A stretch of 64,000 nt of DNA from positions 124,001 through 188,000 of the forward strand of contig NZ_JAOAOP010000003.1 of assembly GCF_030398335.1 (NCBI RefSeq), in the 5' to 3' direction. Under the pieces are notes generated by a model. That model was not told the origin of the DNA. It did no database searches and saw nothing but the letters and a program-made list of their open reading frames with translations. Positions 18,663 to 27,286 of the stretch are shown one piece after another. Every line of letters starts with the position of its first letter. Positions within the stretch are counted from its first letter, which is position 1. This DNA is from Aquibium sp. A9E412 (GTDB lineage Bacteria; Pseudomonadota; Alphaproteobacteria; Rhizobiales; Rhizobiaceae). Both the position numbers and the translations under genes were made by a program.

Positions 18663-19895
18663 ATGTCCCGTCTCCCGCTGCGCGACAAGCTGGCCGTGCT
18701 GGCCGACGCCGCCAAGTACGACGCCTCCTGCGCCTCCTCCGGCGCGGCCGGGCGCAACTCGCTCAGGTCGCGCGGCATCGGCTCGACGGAGGGCAGCGGC
18801 ATCTGCCATGCCTATGCGCCGGACGGCCGCTGCATCTCGCTGCTCAAGGTGCTGCTGACCAACTTCTGCATCTACGACTGCGCCTACTGCGTCAACCGCT
18901 CGTCCTCGAACACGCCGCGCGCCCGCTTCACGGTCGACGAGGTGGTGCGCCTGACGCTCGCCTTCTATGCCCGCAACTACATCGAGGGTCTGTTCCTGTC
19001 GTCCGGCGTCGTCCGCTCGCCCGACGAGACGATGGCCGAGATGGTGGAGGTCGCCCGCCGGCTGCGGGTGGTGCACGGCTTCCAGGGCTACATCCACCTC
19101 AAGACGATCCCCGAATGCGCCGCGGAGCTGATCGAGGCGGCGGGGCTCCACGCCGACCGCCTGTCGATCAATGTCGAGCTGCCGACGGATGCCGGCCTGC
19201 GCCGGCTGGCGCCGCAGAAGCGGCCCGAGACGATCCGCCTGTCGATGGCGTATCTGCGCGGCAAGCTGGAGGAGCATCACGAGCCGGCGCGGCGCGCGGC
19301 GCGGCCGCGCTTCGCGCCCGGCGGCCAGTCGACGCAGATGATCGTCGGCGCCGACGCGACGAGCGACGCGGCGATCCTGGAGACCAGCGCGCGGCTCTAC
19401 GGCAGCTACCGGCTGAAGCGCGTCTACTATTCCGCCTTCAGCCCGATCCCCGACGCGGCGGCGAGCCTGCCGCCGCAGCGCCCGCCGCTGATGCGCGAGC
19501 ACCGCCTCTACCAGGCCGACTGGCTGATGCGCTTCTACGGTTTCGACCGCAGCGAGATCGTCGCCGGCCGGCCCGACGGCATGCTCGATCTGGCCGTCGA
19601 TCCCAAGCTCGCCTGGGCGCTCGCCAACCGCGCCGCCTTTCCCGTCGACGTCAACCGCGCCGCGCGCGAGACGCTGCTGCGCGTGCCCGGCTTCGGCACC
19701 CGCACCGTCGACCGCATCCTGGCCGCCCGCCGCCACCGCCGGCTGCGGCTCGAGGACGTCGCGCGTCTCGTGCGCAGCGTTGCCGGGGTGCGGGCCTTCA
19801 TCGTCGCCGAAGGCTGGTCGCCGGGCCGGCTGACCGACGATCCGGCGCTGCGCGGCCGGCTGGCGCCGCCGCCGCGGCAGCTGAGCCTGCTGTGA
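18663..19895 (+). CDS. Radical SAM protein, putative DNA modification/repair (UdgX partner)
   Basis: 410-residue radical SAM protein. The cluster motif is CIYDCAYC (about residue 76), preceded by AKYDASCASSG and GICHAYAPDGRCISLLKVLLTNF, which mark the family annotated as putative DNA modification/repair radical SAM proteins. The C-terminal ~80 residues (VDVNRAARETLLRVPGFGTRTVDRILAARR) form a helix-hairpin-helix DNA-binding fold. It overlaps the DUF4130-UdgX gene by four bases and always travels with it as far as I recall. The reaction is unknown. The LexA box two bases upstream of the ATG indicates DNA-damage induction. Confidence 0.9.
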   Translation: MSRLPLRDKLAVLADAAKYDASCASSGAAGRNSLRSRGIGSTEGSGICHAYAPDGRCISLLKVLLTNFCIYDCAYCVNRSSSNTPRARFTVDEVVRLTLAFYARNYIEGLFLSSGVVRSPDETMAEMVEVARRLRVVHGFQGYIHLKTIPECAAELIEAAGLHADRLSINVELPTDAGLRRLAPQKRPETIRLSMAYLRGKLEEHHEPARRAARPRFAPGGQSTQMIVGADATSDAAILETSARLYGSYRLKRVYYSAFSPIPDAAASLPPQRPPLMREHRLYQADWLMRFYGFDRSEIVAGRPDGMLDLAVDPKLAWALANRAAFPVDVNRAARETLLRVPGFGTRTVDRILAARRHRRLRLEDVARLVRSVAGVRAFIVAEGWSPGRLTDDPALRGRLAPPPRQLSLL

Positions 19896-21373
19896 GCGGG
19901 GTGGCGCGCCATGCGGTGCGGCTGTCGGGCCCGGCCGATTTCGACGGCTGGCGCAACGCCGCCCGCCGGCTGCTGACCAACGCCGTCGCGCCGGAGCGCG
20001 TGGTCTGGCTCGTTGGCGGCGAGGGCGACCTGTTTGCCGGTGCGCACATGCTGCCGCCGTTGGCGGCCGGCGCCGCGCCGACGGTGCCGCGCGCCTTTCC
20101 CGAGCGCGCGGCGGCGGCCCTCTGCCACCGCGACCCCGAGCGCTTCGCCCTGCTCTACCGGCTGCTGTGGCGGCTGTCGCGCGAGCCGGGCCTGCTCGAC
20201 ATCGCCTCCGACGCCGACGTCGCCCGGCTGGCGCGGCTCGAGAAGGCGGTGCGGCGCGACGGCCACAAGATGCGCGCCTTCGTGCGCTTTCGCCGGCTGG
20301 CCGAGAGCGACCCGCCGCGCCACGTCGCCTGGTTCGAGCCGGACCACCACATCGTCGAACGCAACGCCCCCTTCTTCGTGCGCCGCTTCACCGGCATGCG
20401 CTGGACGATCCTGACGCCGGACGCCTCGGCCGACTGGGACGGCACGCGGCTGACGATCGGACCGGGCGCGCGGCGGGAGGACGCACCGTGCGAAGACGCG
20501 GCGGAAGCGCTGTGGCAGACCTACTTCACCAGCATCTTCAATCCCGCCCGTCTCAAGGTGAAGGCGATGCAGGCCGAGATGCCGAAGAAATACTGGCGGA
20601 ACCTGCCGGAGGCGCGGCTCATTCCCGAGATGATCCGCGGCGCCGGCCGCGCCAGCGACAGGATGATCGAGGCCATGCCGAGCGCTCCGCCCGCCCATCA
20701 CCACAGCCTGCAGCGCCGCCTGTGGGCGGCGCCCGCCGACGCCGCCGGCCGCCCGTCCGGCAGCGGCGAGCCGGGCGCCGACGCCACCACGCTCGACGCG
20801 CTGGCGCACGCGGCGGCCGACTGCCGGCGTTGTCCGCTGTGGCGCGACGCCACGCAGGCCGTGTTCGGCGAGGGGCCCGGCGACGCGCGGCTCGTCTTCG
20901 TCGGCGAGCAGCCGGGCGACCAGGAGGACATCGCCGGCAAGCCCTTCGTCGGACCGGCGGGGCGGCTGTTCGATTCGGTGCTGGAGGAAGCCGGCATCGA
21001 GCGGCGCTCGGTCTACGTCACCAATGCCGTCAAGCACTTCAAGTTCACGCCGCGCGGCAAGCGGCGCATCCACCAGAAGCCGAATGCCGGCGAGGTGCGC
21101 GCCTGCCGCTGGTGGCTCGACAAGGAGCTCGGCCTGGTGCGGCCCAGGCTCGCCGTGGCGCTCGGCGCGACGGCGATCCAGGGCCTGCTCGGCAAGGCGC
21201 TGCCGGTCACCCGCATGCGCGGCCGCACCGTGCAGCGCGACGACGGCCTCGCCGTCTTCCTGACCATCCACCCGTCCTACGTCCTGCGCCTGCGCGACGA
21301 GGCCGAGAAGGCGGCCGAGCGCGCCCGCTTCCTCGACGATCTGCGCGCCGTGCGGGCCGCCGCCGCGGCCTGA
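19892..21373 (+). CDS. udgX: DUF4130-UdgX fusion, uracil-DNA-binding glycosylase-like protein
   Basis: 493 residues. The N-terminal half (to ~235) is the DUF4130 / 'probable DNA metabolism' domain with RDGHKMRAFVRFR and KKYWRNLPEA. The C-terminal half (about 260-490) is a family 4-like uracil-DNA glycosylase of the UdgX type: Cys of the Fe-S cluster in CRRCPLW and later CRWW, GEQPGD near 338, KHFKFTPRGKRRIHQ near 382-395 and HPSYVLR. The KRRIH loop is the UdgX hallmark whose His forms a covalent bond with uracil in the studied enzyme. The GTG start at 19892 overlaps the radical SAM stop (GTGA). Confidence 0.93.
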   Translation: MSGVARHAVRLSGPADFDGWRNAARRLLTNAVAPERVVWLVGGEGDLFAGAHMLPPLAAGAAPTVPRAFPERAAAALCHRDPERFALLYRLLWRLSREPGLLDIASDADVARLARLEKAVRRDGHKMRAFVRFRRLAESDPPRHVAWFEPDHHIVERNAPFFVRRFTGMRWTILTPDASADWDGTRLTIGPGARREDAPCEDAAEALWQTYFTSIFNPARLKVKAMQAEMPKKYWRNLPEARLIPEMIRGAGRASDRMIEAMPSAPPAHHHSLQRRLWAAPADAAGRPSGSGEPGADATTLDALAHAAADCRRCPLWRDATQAVFGEGPGDARLVFVGEQPGDQEDIAGKPFVGPAGRLFDSVLEEAGIERRSVYVTNAVKHFKFTPRGKRRIHQKPNAGEVRACRWWLDKELGLVRPRLAVALGATAIQGLLGKALPVTRMRGRTVQRDDGLAVFLTIHPSYVLRLRDEAEKAAERARFLDDLRAVRAAAAA

Positions 21374-21505
21374 CCGCGCCGCCGCCGGGAGGCCGGCAAG
21401 ACCGTGCTGCGCGTGCTCCACGACACGGCCGACGCGGGCGGCATGAAGCCGGTCCTCCACCTGCTGCGGAAGGCGTTCGCCGCTCCAGCCGCACCGGGTG
21501 GCGGC

Positions 21506-22798
21506 TCAGCCGACCAGCACCGCGCGCAGGTCGTTGACGTTGGTGCCGGTCGGCCCCGGCTCGAACAGGTCGCCGATCGCCGCGAAGGCGCCCCAGGAAT
21601 CGTGCCGGGCGAGCAGCGCCCGCGGATCGAGCCCGGCGGCGCGCATGCGCGCCGCGCTGGCGCCGTCGGCGAACGCGCCGGCGTTGCTTTGCGAGCCGTC
21701 GATGCCGTCCGTATCGGCGGCGAAGCCGTGCACCCGCTCCAGCCCTTCGGCGGCCAGCGCGAAGGCGAGCAGGAACTCCGTGTTGCGCCCGCCGCGGCCA
21801 CCCGGCCCCGCCAGCGTCACCGTCGTCTCGCCGCCCGACAGCATCACCACCGGGCGCAGGAAGGGCCGCTCGCGCAGCGCCACCTCGCGGGCGATCGCGG
21901 CATGCACGCGGCCCACCTCGCGCGCCTCGCCCTCCATGGCGTCGGACAGGATGACGGCCTCGATGCCGTGCGCCTGCGCGGCGACGGCGGCCGCCTCCAG
22001 CGAGCGCGCCGCCGAGGCGATCACCTCGACCGTGTTGCCGGCAAGCCGCGCGTCATCGGGCGCCGGCGCGGCGGCCGCCGCCGAGCGCAGATGCGCCATG
22101 ACGGACGCCGGCAGCGCCAGGCCGTAGGCCTCGACCACGGCGAGCGCGTCGGCCGGCGTCGTGGCGTCGGCCACCGTCGGCCCGGAGGAGACCAGCGCCG
22201 GGTCGTCGCCCGGCACGTCGGAGACGACGAGCGTGACGACGCGGGCGGGATGCGCCGCGGCGGCCAGCCGACCGCCCTTGATCGCCGAGACGTGCTTGCG
22301 CACGGCGTTCATCGCCGAGATCGGCGCGCCGGAGGCGAGCAGCGCCTCGTTGACGGCGATCTCGTCGGCCAGCGTCAGCCCCGGCGGCGGCGCCGGCAGC
22401 AGCGCCGAGCCGCCGCCCGACACCAGCGCCACCAGAAGGTCGTCGCCGCCGAGGCCTGAGACCAGCGCCATCAGCCGGCGCGCCGCGTCGAGCCCGGCCG
22501 CGTCGGGCACCGGATGCGCCGCCTCGACCACCGCGATGCGCCGGCAGTCGGCGGCATAGCCGTAGCGGGTGACGACCAGCCCCTCGAGCGGCCCGTCCCA
22601 CGCCGCCTCGAAGGCGCGCGCCATCTGCGCGGCCGCCTTGCCGGCGCCGATCACCACCGTGCGGCCGCGCGGCCGCGCCGGCAGGTGGGCGCGGATCGTC
22701 TCGGCCGGGTCGGCCGCCGCCACCGCCGCGTCGAACAGCGCCTCGAACAGCGCCCGCGGCGCCTGCCGGCCCGCCGCCGGCGCCGCCCGCGCGCTCAT
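21506..22798 (-). CDS. Glycerate 2-kinase (GckA / MOFRL family)
   Basis: 430-residue kinase that phosphorylates D-glycerate to 2-phosphoglycerate. Family features are VVIGAGKAAAQMARA (N-terminal), VSGGGSALLPAPPPGLTL, AVRKHVSAIKGGRLA, VVSDVPGDDPALVSSGPT and the C-terminal MOFRL block with SGGETTVTL, GGRNTEFLLAFA and DTDGIDG. It is the last gene of the puuD-guaD unit (ATGA overlap with guaD). In this setting it would finish purine carbon recovery: glyoxylate from ureidoglycolate becomes tartronate semialdehyde, then glycerate, then this product. Glyoxylate carboligase is not in the window. Confidence 0.93.
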   Translation of the reverse strand: MSARAAPAAGRQAPRALFEALFDAAVAAADPAETIRAHLPARPRGRTVVIGAGKAAAQMARAFEAAWDGPLEGLVVTRYGYAADCRRIAVVEAAHPVPDAAGLDAARRLMALVSGLGGDDLLVALVSGGGSALLPAPPPGLTLADEIAVNEALLASGAPISAMNAVRKHVSAIKGGRLAAAAHPARVVTLVVSDVPGDDPALVSSGPTVADATTPADALAVVEAYGLALPASVMAHLRSAAAAAPAPDDARLAGNTVEVIASAARSLEAAAVAAQAHGIEAVILSDAMEGEAREVGRVHAAIAREVALRERPFLRPVVMLSGGETTVTLAGPGGRGGRNTEFLLAFALAAEGLERVHGFAADTDGIDGSQSNAGAFADGASAARMRAAGLDPRALLARHDSWGAFAAIGDLFEPGPTGTNVNDLRAVLVG

Positions 22799-24102
22799 GC
22801 CGGCACCGTCTTGGCCGGCCGGCCCGCGACATAGGTCTCGGCCACGGCACGGTCGTCGCCCATCGTCTGCAGCACGAACAGCTCCTCCGCCAGCGTCTGC
22901 GCCCTCTCCATGCGCAGCCGCATGGCCGGCGTCGCCCGCGCGTCGAGCACCACCAGGTCGGCGTCGCGGCCCGGCTCCAGCGTGCCGATGTGCGCGTCGA
23001 GCGACAGCGCCTCGGCGTTGCCGCGCGTGAGCTGCCAGAAGGAGCGCAGCGCATCGACCTTCTCGCCGGCGAGCGCGGCCACCTTGTAGGCCTCGTCCAT
23101 CGTCTTGAGCATCGAGAAGCTGGTGCCGCCGCCGACATCGGTGGCCGTCGCCACGCGCAGCGGCCGCGCCCGCGTGCGCAGCCGCCGGTCGGCGAACAGG
23201 CCGGAGCCGAGGAACAGGTTCGAGGTCGGGCAGAACACGGCGACCGAGCCGCTGTCGGCCAGCGCGTCGGCCTCGCGATCGGAAAGGTGGATGCAGTGGC
23301 CCATCAGGCTGCGCGGCCCGAGCAGGCCGTAGCGCGCATAGACGTCGGCATAATCGCGCGCCTGCGGGTAGAGCTCGCGCGTCAGCGCGATCTCGGCGTG
23401 ATTTTCCGACAGGTGCGTCTGCACGTGCAGCGCGCGGTGCTCGGCCGCCAGCGCGCCGGCCGCCTCGAGCTGCGCCGGCGAGGAGGTGATGGCGAAGCGC
23501 GGCGTGATCGCGTAGTGCAGCCGGCCGCGGCCGTGCCAGGCGGCGATCAGCGCCTTGCTGTCGTCGTAGCCGGCCTGTGCGGTGTCGGTCAGCCCGTCCG
23601 GCGCGTTGCGGTCCATCAGCACCTTGCCGGCGATCATGCGCATGTCGCGGGCGAGCGCGGCCTCGAAGAACGCCTCGGCCGAGGCGCGGTGCACGGTGCA
23701 GTAGACGGCGGCCGTCGTCGTGCCCTGGCGCACCAGCTCGTCGAGATAGAGGCCGGCGATGCGCGCGGCATGGTCGTGGTCGGCGAAGCGGCACTCTTCG
23801 GGAAAGGTGTAGCGGTTCAGCCAGTCGAGCAGCTCGGCGCCGTAGCTGGCGATCACCTGCATCTGCGGATAGTGCGCGTGGGCGTCGATCAGGCCGGGCA
23901 TGACGAGATGCGGCCGGTGGTCGGCCAGCCGCGCCCCCTCGGCCGCCGGCGCCACCGCGGCGTGGTCGCCCGCCGCGCGGATGATGCCGTCCTCGACGAG
24001 CACCGCGCCGTCCTCCTCGTAGGCGACGGCGGCGTGGTCGTCGGGTCCGGCCGGCTCGGCCAGGAACGACAGCACGCGGCCGCGGATCAGCGTGCGGCTC
24101 AC
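22795..24102 (-). CDS. guaD: Guanine deaminase
   Basis: 435-residue amidohydrolase converting guanine to xanthine, the substrate of the nearby xanthine dehydrogenase. Zinc ligands appear in MPGLIDAHAHYPQMQ (HxH), VQTHLSENHAEI, MGHCIHLSDRE and TATDVGGGTSFSML; ELLDWLNRYTFPEE is a guanine deaminase block that contacts the base. GTG 24102 overlaps the puuD stop by four bases and the stop overlaps the glycerate kinase start by four, so the three genes are translationally coupled. Confidence 0.94.
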   Translation of the reverse strand: MSRTLIRGRVLSFLAEPAGPDDHAAVAYEEDGAVLVEDGIIRAAGDHAAVAPAAEGARLADHRPHLVMPGLIDAHAHYPQMQVIASYGAELLDWLNRYTFPEECRFADHDHAARIAGLYLDELVRQGTTTAAVYCTVHRASAEAFFEAALARDMRMIAGKVLMDRNAPDGLTDTAQAGYDDSKALIAAWHGRGRLHYAITPRFAITSSPAQLEAAGALAAEHRALHVQTHLSENHAEIALTRELYPQARDYADVYARYGLLGPRSLMGHCIHLSDREADALADSGSVAVFCPTSNLFLGSGLFADRRLRTRARPLRVATATDVGGGTSFSMLKTMDEAYKVAALAGEKVDALRSFWQLTRGNAEALSLDAHIGTLEPGRDADLVVLDARATPAMRLRMERAQTLAEELFVLQTMGDDRAVAETYVAGRPAKTVPA

Positions 24103-25322
24103 CGGCGCACCTCCTCGAACCAGGTGACGATCAGCGCCCGTTCGGCCTCCGTCAGCCCCGACACGTTGCCCGGCGGCATCGCCCGGCTGACGCCGGCCTG
24201 CAGGTAGATCTCGCGCGCCCGCTCGGCGATCTCGACGGCGCTGTCGAGCGCCACCGCCTTGGGCGGCCGGCGCACGCCCTCCCAGCCCGGCACCGCCGCA
24301 TGGCACATGGCGCAGCGCCCCATCACCGTGTCGCGCACGGCCGGAAAGTGCTCCGAGGCCATGAACGCCTCGGCCACCGGCGAGGGCGGCGCCTCGGCCA
24401 GGCCGTCGAGCGTCTCCGGCTCGCTCGACAGCCATATGATGACGATGAACAGCACCACCGAGCCGGCCCAGGTCCAGTGCGGATTGCCGCGCCCGGCATG
24501 CAGCGAATTGAAGTAGTGGCGGATCAGGACGCCGATCAGGAACACCAGCGCCGCGATCGCCCAGTTGTGCTGCGTGGCGAAGGCGAGCGGATAATGGTTC
24601 GACAGCATCAGGAAGATGACCGGCAGGGTCAGGTAGTTGTTGTGCAGCGAGCGCTGCTTGGCCTGCTGGCCGAGGATCGCCGCCGGCGTGCGCCCCGCCT
24701 TGAGGTCGGCGACAACCACCTTCTGATTCGGGATGATGATGAAGAACACGTTGGCCGACATGATGGTCGCGGTGAAGGCGCCGAGATGCAGAAGCGCCGC
24801 GCGGCCGGAGAAGATCTGCGTGTAGCCCCAGCTCATCGCCACCAGCACGGCGAACAGCACCAGCATCAGCCCGGTGTCGCTGCGCCCGAGCGGCGACTTG
24901 CACAGCAGGTCGTAGACCAGCCAGCCGAGCGCGATCGAGGCGACCGACAGGCCGATCGCCACCGGCGCCGAGACGTCGAGCACGGTGCGGTCGATCAGAT
25001 AGAGGTCGGCACCGGCGTAGTAGAGGATGGCGAGCAGCGCGAAGCCCGACAGCCAGGTGGCGTAGGATTCCCATTTGAACCAGGTCAGGTGCTCGGGCAG
25101 CGTCGCCGGCGCGACCAGGTATTTCTGGATGTGGTAGAAGCCGCCGCCATGCACCTGCCACTCCTCGCCATGCGCGCCGGGCGGCAGCTCGGGGCGCTGG
25201 CGCAGGCCGAGATCGAGCGCGATGAAGTAGAAGGACGAGCCGATCCAGGCAATCGCGGTGACCACGTGCAGCCAGCGCGCGGCGAAGGCCAGCCACTCCC
25301 AGAAGATTGCGAACTCGTTCAT
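24099..25322 (-). CDS. puuD: Urate hydroxylase PuuD (membrane, cytochrome c domain)
   Basis: 407 residues. Eight or nine hydrophobic helices (WLHVVTAIAWIGSSFYFIALD, LVAPATLPEHLTWFKWESYATWLSG, etc.) form the urate hydroxylase domain, followed by a C-terminal periplasmic cytochrome c domain with CAMCHA (CxxCH) and axial-ligand MPPGNVSGLT. The enzyme oxidises urate to 5-hydroxyisourate in the membrane, replacing uricase or HpxO/FAD types, and passes electrons to the respiratory chain. GAGGA lies seven bases before ATG 25322; the longer reading to 25460 runs through the promoter region and is rejected. First gene of the puuD-guaD-glycerate kinase unit, divergent from the LysR gene. Confidence 0.94.
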   Translation of the reverse strand: MNEFAIFWEWLAFAARWLHVVTAIAWIGSSFYFIALDLGLRQRPELPPGAHGEEWQVHGGGFYHIQKYLVAPATLPEHLTWFKWESYATWLSGFALLAILYYAGADLYLIDRTVLDVSAPVAIGLSVASIALGWLVYDLLCKSPLGRSDTGLMLVLFAVLVAMSWGYTQIFSGRAALLHLGAFTATIMSANVFFIIIPNQKVVVADLKAGRTPAAILGQQAKQRSLHNNYLTLPVIFLMLSNHYPLAFATQHNWAIAALVFLIGVLIRHYFNSLHAGRGNPHWTWAGSVVLFIVIIWLSSEPETLDGLAEAPPSPVAEAFMASEHFPAVRDTVMGRCAMCHAAVPGWEGVRRPPKAVALDSAVEIAERAREIYLQAGVSRAMPPGNVSGLTEAERALIVTWFEEVRR

Positions 25323-25393
25323 GCGGTATCCTCGCCCGTGTCGGCCCGACTTTACGGCTTGCGCGGCGATCCGAAAGGGTGACGACGCCCGAT

Positions 25394-25415
25394 GACTTTC
25401 AAAAAAAAGTGGAAA
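25394..25415. promoter_or_regulatory. AT-rich operator candidate between puuD and the LysR gene
   Basis: GACTTTCAAA starts at 25394 and is part of TTTC-N11-GAAA (25397-25415), a dyad of the form expected for a LysR-type regulator, in a 136-base divergent gap that is otherwise GC-rich. The same ten bases GACTTTCAAA recur at 31744 in the other divergent promoter region of the purine island. Confidence 0.5.
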
Positions 25416-25458
25416 ATAATGCCGCCCGCCACCGGCATCGCACAAGGACGCACAGCGC

Positions 25459-26379
25459 ATGGCCTATCTCGACAACATCGCGGTGTTCGTGCGCGTGGTC
25501 GAGCTCGGCAACCTGTCGGCGGCCGGCCGCGACATGCGCATCTCGCCGGCCGTCGCCTCCAACCGCATCAAGGAGCTGGAGAAGCACCTCGGCGTGCGGC
25601 TGTTCAACCGCACGACGCGCCAGCTCACCCCGACCGAGCACGGCCAGGTCTTCTACGGCGGCGCCAAGCGGGTGCTCGACGCCGTCGGCGAGGCAGAGGC
25701 CGCCGTCGCGGCGCTGTCGGGCCAGCCGCGCGGCACCATCAAGGTCACCGCGCCGCTCGGCCTCGGCCGCCGGCTGATCGCCTCCGGCATTCCCGAGTTC
25801 CGCGACCGCTACCCCGACATCGAGGTGCGGCTCAGGCTGTCCGACCACGAGGTCGACATCATGCGCGAGGGCATCGACGTCGCCTTCAAGCTCGGCCTGC
25901 TGGAGGATTCCAGCCTGCGCATGCGCGGCATCATGGAGTGCGAGCGGGTGCTGGCCGCCGCCCCCGCCTATCTCGCCCGGCGCGGCGAGCCGAAGCGGCC
26001 GGAAGAGCTGGTCGGCCAGCGCCACGACTGCCTGATGCTGCGCTTTCCCGGCGCGCGCGAGCACTCCTGGACGCTGCGCACGCCGGACGGACCGAAGAAG
26101 TTCGAGGTCGGCGGGCCGTTCGATTCCGACGACGGCGACGTCGTCACCGGCTGGGCGCTGGCCGGGCGCGGCATCGTCAACAAGCCGCGCTTCGACATCG
26201 AGCCGTTCCTGCGCGACGGCCGCCTCAAGGTCATCCTCTCGGACTATCCGCCGCTGCCGGTCAAGCTTGCCGCGCTCTACCCGCACAAGAAGTTCCAGGA
26301 CCCCAAGGTGCGGCTGCTGCTCGACTTCATGGCCGAGCGCTGCCAGCGCATGATCGGCGAGACCTTGGCCGGGCGGTGA
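25459..26379 (+). CDS. LysR-family regulator, likely controller of purine catabolism
   Basis: 306 residues: N-terminal winged HTH (FVRVVELGNLSAAGRDMRISPAVASNRIKELEKHLGVRLF) and a C-terminal effector-binding domain of two periplasmic-like lobes starting near GTIKVTAPLGLGRRL. The sub-type (xxRTTRQLTPTEHG, GWALAGRGIVNKPRFDIEPFLRDGRL) is the large CrgA/DmlR-like group. It is divergent from the urate hydroxylase unit and its 3' end faces the end of xdhC, so it sits in the middle of the island. Regulation of both neighbouring promoters is an inference supported by the shared GACTTTCAAA element; urate or another intermediate is the likely ligand. Confidence 0.9.
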   Translation: MAYLDNIAVFVRVVELGNLSAAGRDMRISPAVASNRIKELEKHLGVRLFNRTTRQLTPTEHGQVFYGGAKRVLDAVGEAEAAVAALSGQPRGTIKVTAPLGLGRRLIASGIPEFRDRYPDIEVRLRLSDHEVDIMREGIDVAFKLGLLEDSSLRMRGIMECERVLAAAPAYLARRGEPKRPEELVGQRHDCLMLRFPGAREHSWTLRTPDGPKKFEVGGPFDSDDGDVVTGWALAGRGIVNKPRFDIEPFLRDGRLKVILSDYPPLPVKLAALYPHKKFQDPKVRLLLDFMAERCQRMIGETLAGR

Positions 26380-26400
26380 CGTCGCGGCGCCGCACGCGCC

Positions 26401-27219
26401 CTACCGCGCCAGCGCCGCCATCACCTCGGCCGCCGTCATCGCCGCGATCACCGCCGGCCGCTTGTCGCGCGCCGCCAGGCCGCCGATCGGCGTGACGAGG
26501 CGGGCGAGCCGGTCCGGGTCGCCACCCTGCTCGCGCCACCAGCGCGCGAAGGTGGCGCGCTTGGTCTTCGAGCCGATCATGCCGACATAGGCGGCGTCGC
26601 CGCGCGCCAGCGCCTCGCCGACGATCAGGAAATCGAGCGCGTGGTCGTGCGTGAGCACCACGAAGGCGGCGCCCGCCGGCGCCGCGCGCACGGCGTCCTC
26701 GGGCACCGCGGAAAGCCGCGCCTCGACCGTCGCCGGCAGCCCCTCGAGCGCCTCCGCCCGCGTCTCGATCACGCTGGTGCGCACCGGCAGCAGCGCCAGC
26801 GCGGCGGCCAGCGCATGGCCGACATGGCCGGCGCCGAACAGGCAGACCTGCGGCCGTCCGGCCTCCTCCGCCAAAAGCCGCGCGGCGAGCGCCCGGCGCG
26901 TCGGCGCGTCGGCCAGCACGATCGCCAGGCCGACGCGGCCGCCGCAGCACTGGCCGATCTCCGGCCCGAGCGGGATGTCGAGCGCGCCGGAGGCGAGATT
27001 GCTGGCGATCAGCGCGCGCGCCCGCTCGATCGCCAGAAACTCGAGCCGGCCGCCGCCGATGGTGCCGAAGATCGCCGTCGGCGAGACCAGCATCCAGGCG
27101 CCGGCCTCGCGCGGCGTCGAGCCCTTCGCCTCCGTCACCTCGACCAGCGCAGCGGCCGGTGCGGCGGCGAGGAAGGCCTCGAGGCTGGCGGTCGTCTCGG
27201 TCATCGTGCGCTCTGCCAT
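26401..27219 (-). CDS. xdhC: Xanthine dehydrogenase accessory protein XdhC
   Basis: 272 residues. The N-terminal XdhC/CoxI domain (ALVEVTEAKGSTPREAGAWMLV, GTIGGGRLEFLAIERA, GQCCGGRVGLA) binds and sulfurates molybdenum cofactor, and the C-terminal Rossmann part has VCLFGAGHVGHALAAALA and AYVGMIGSKTKRATF. It is the chaperone that loads sulfurated cofactor into XdhB. Last gene of uraH-xdhA-xdhB-xdhC; 67 bases separate it from xdhB. ATG 27219 is used; ATG 27204 (MTETTASL) is a fair alternative. Confidence 0.93.
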   Translation of the reverse strand: MAERTMTETTASLEAFLAAAPAAALVEVTEAKGSTPREAGAWMLVSPTAIFGTIGGGRLEFLAIERARALIASNLASGALDIPLGPEIGQCCGGRVGLAIVLADAPTRRALAARLLAEEAGRPQVCLFGAGHVGHALAAALALLPVRTSVIETRAEALEGLPATVEARLSAVPEDAVRAAPAGAAFVVLTHDHALDFLIVGEALARGDAAYVGMIGSKTKRATFARWWREQGGDPDRLARLVTPIGGLAARDKRPAVIAAMTAAEVMAALAR

Positions 27220-27286
27220 CGTTCGGCCGATCCTTACCGCCCCGCCGGGCGCAACGCGAGGGGCGGCAAGAGCAGTGCCCGTCCGT

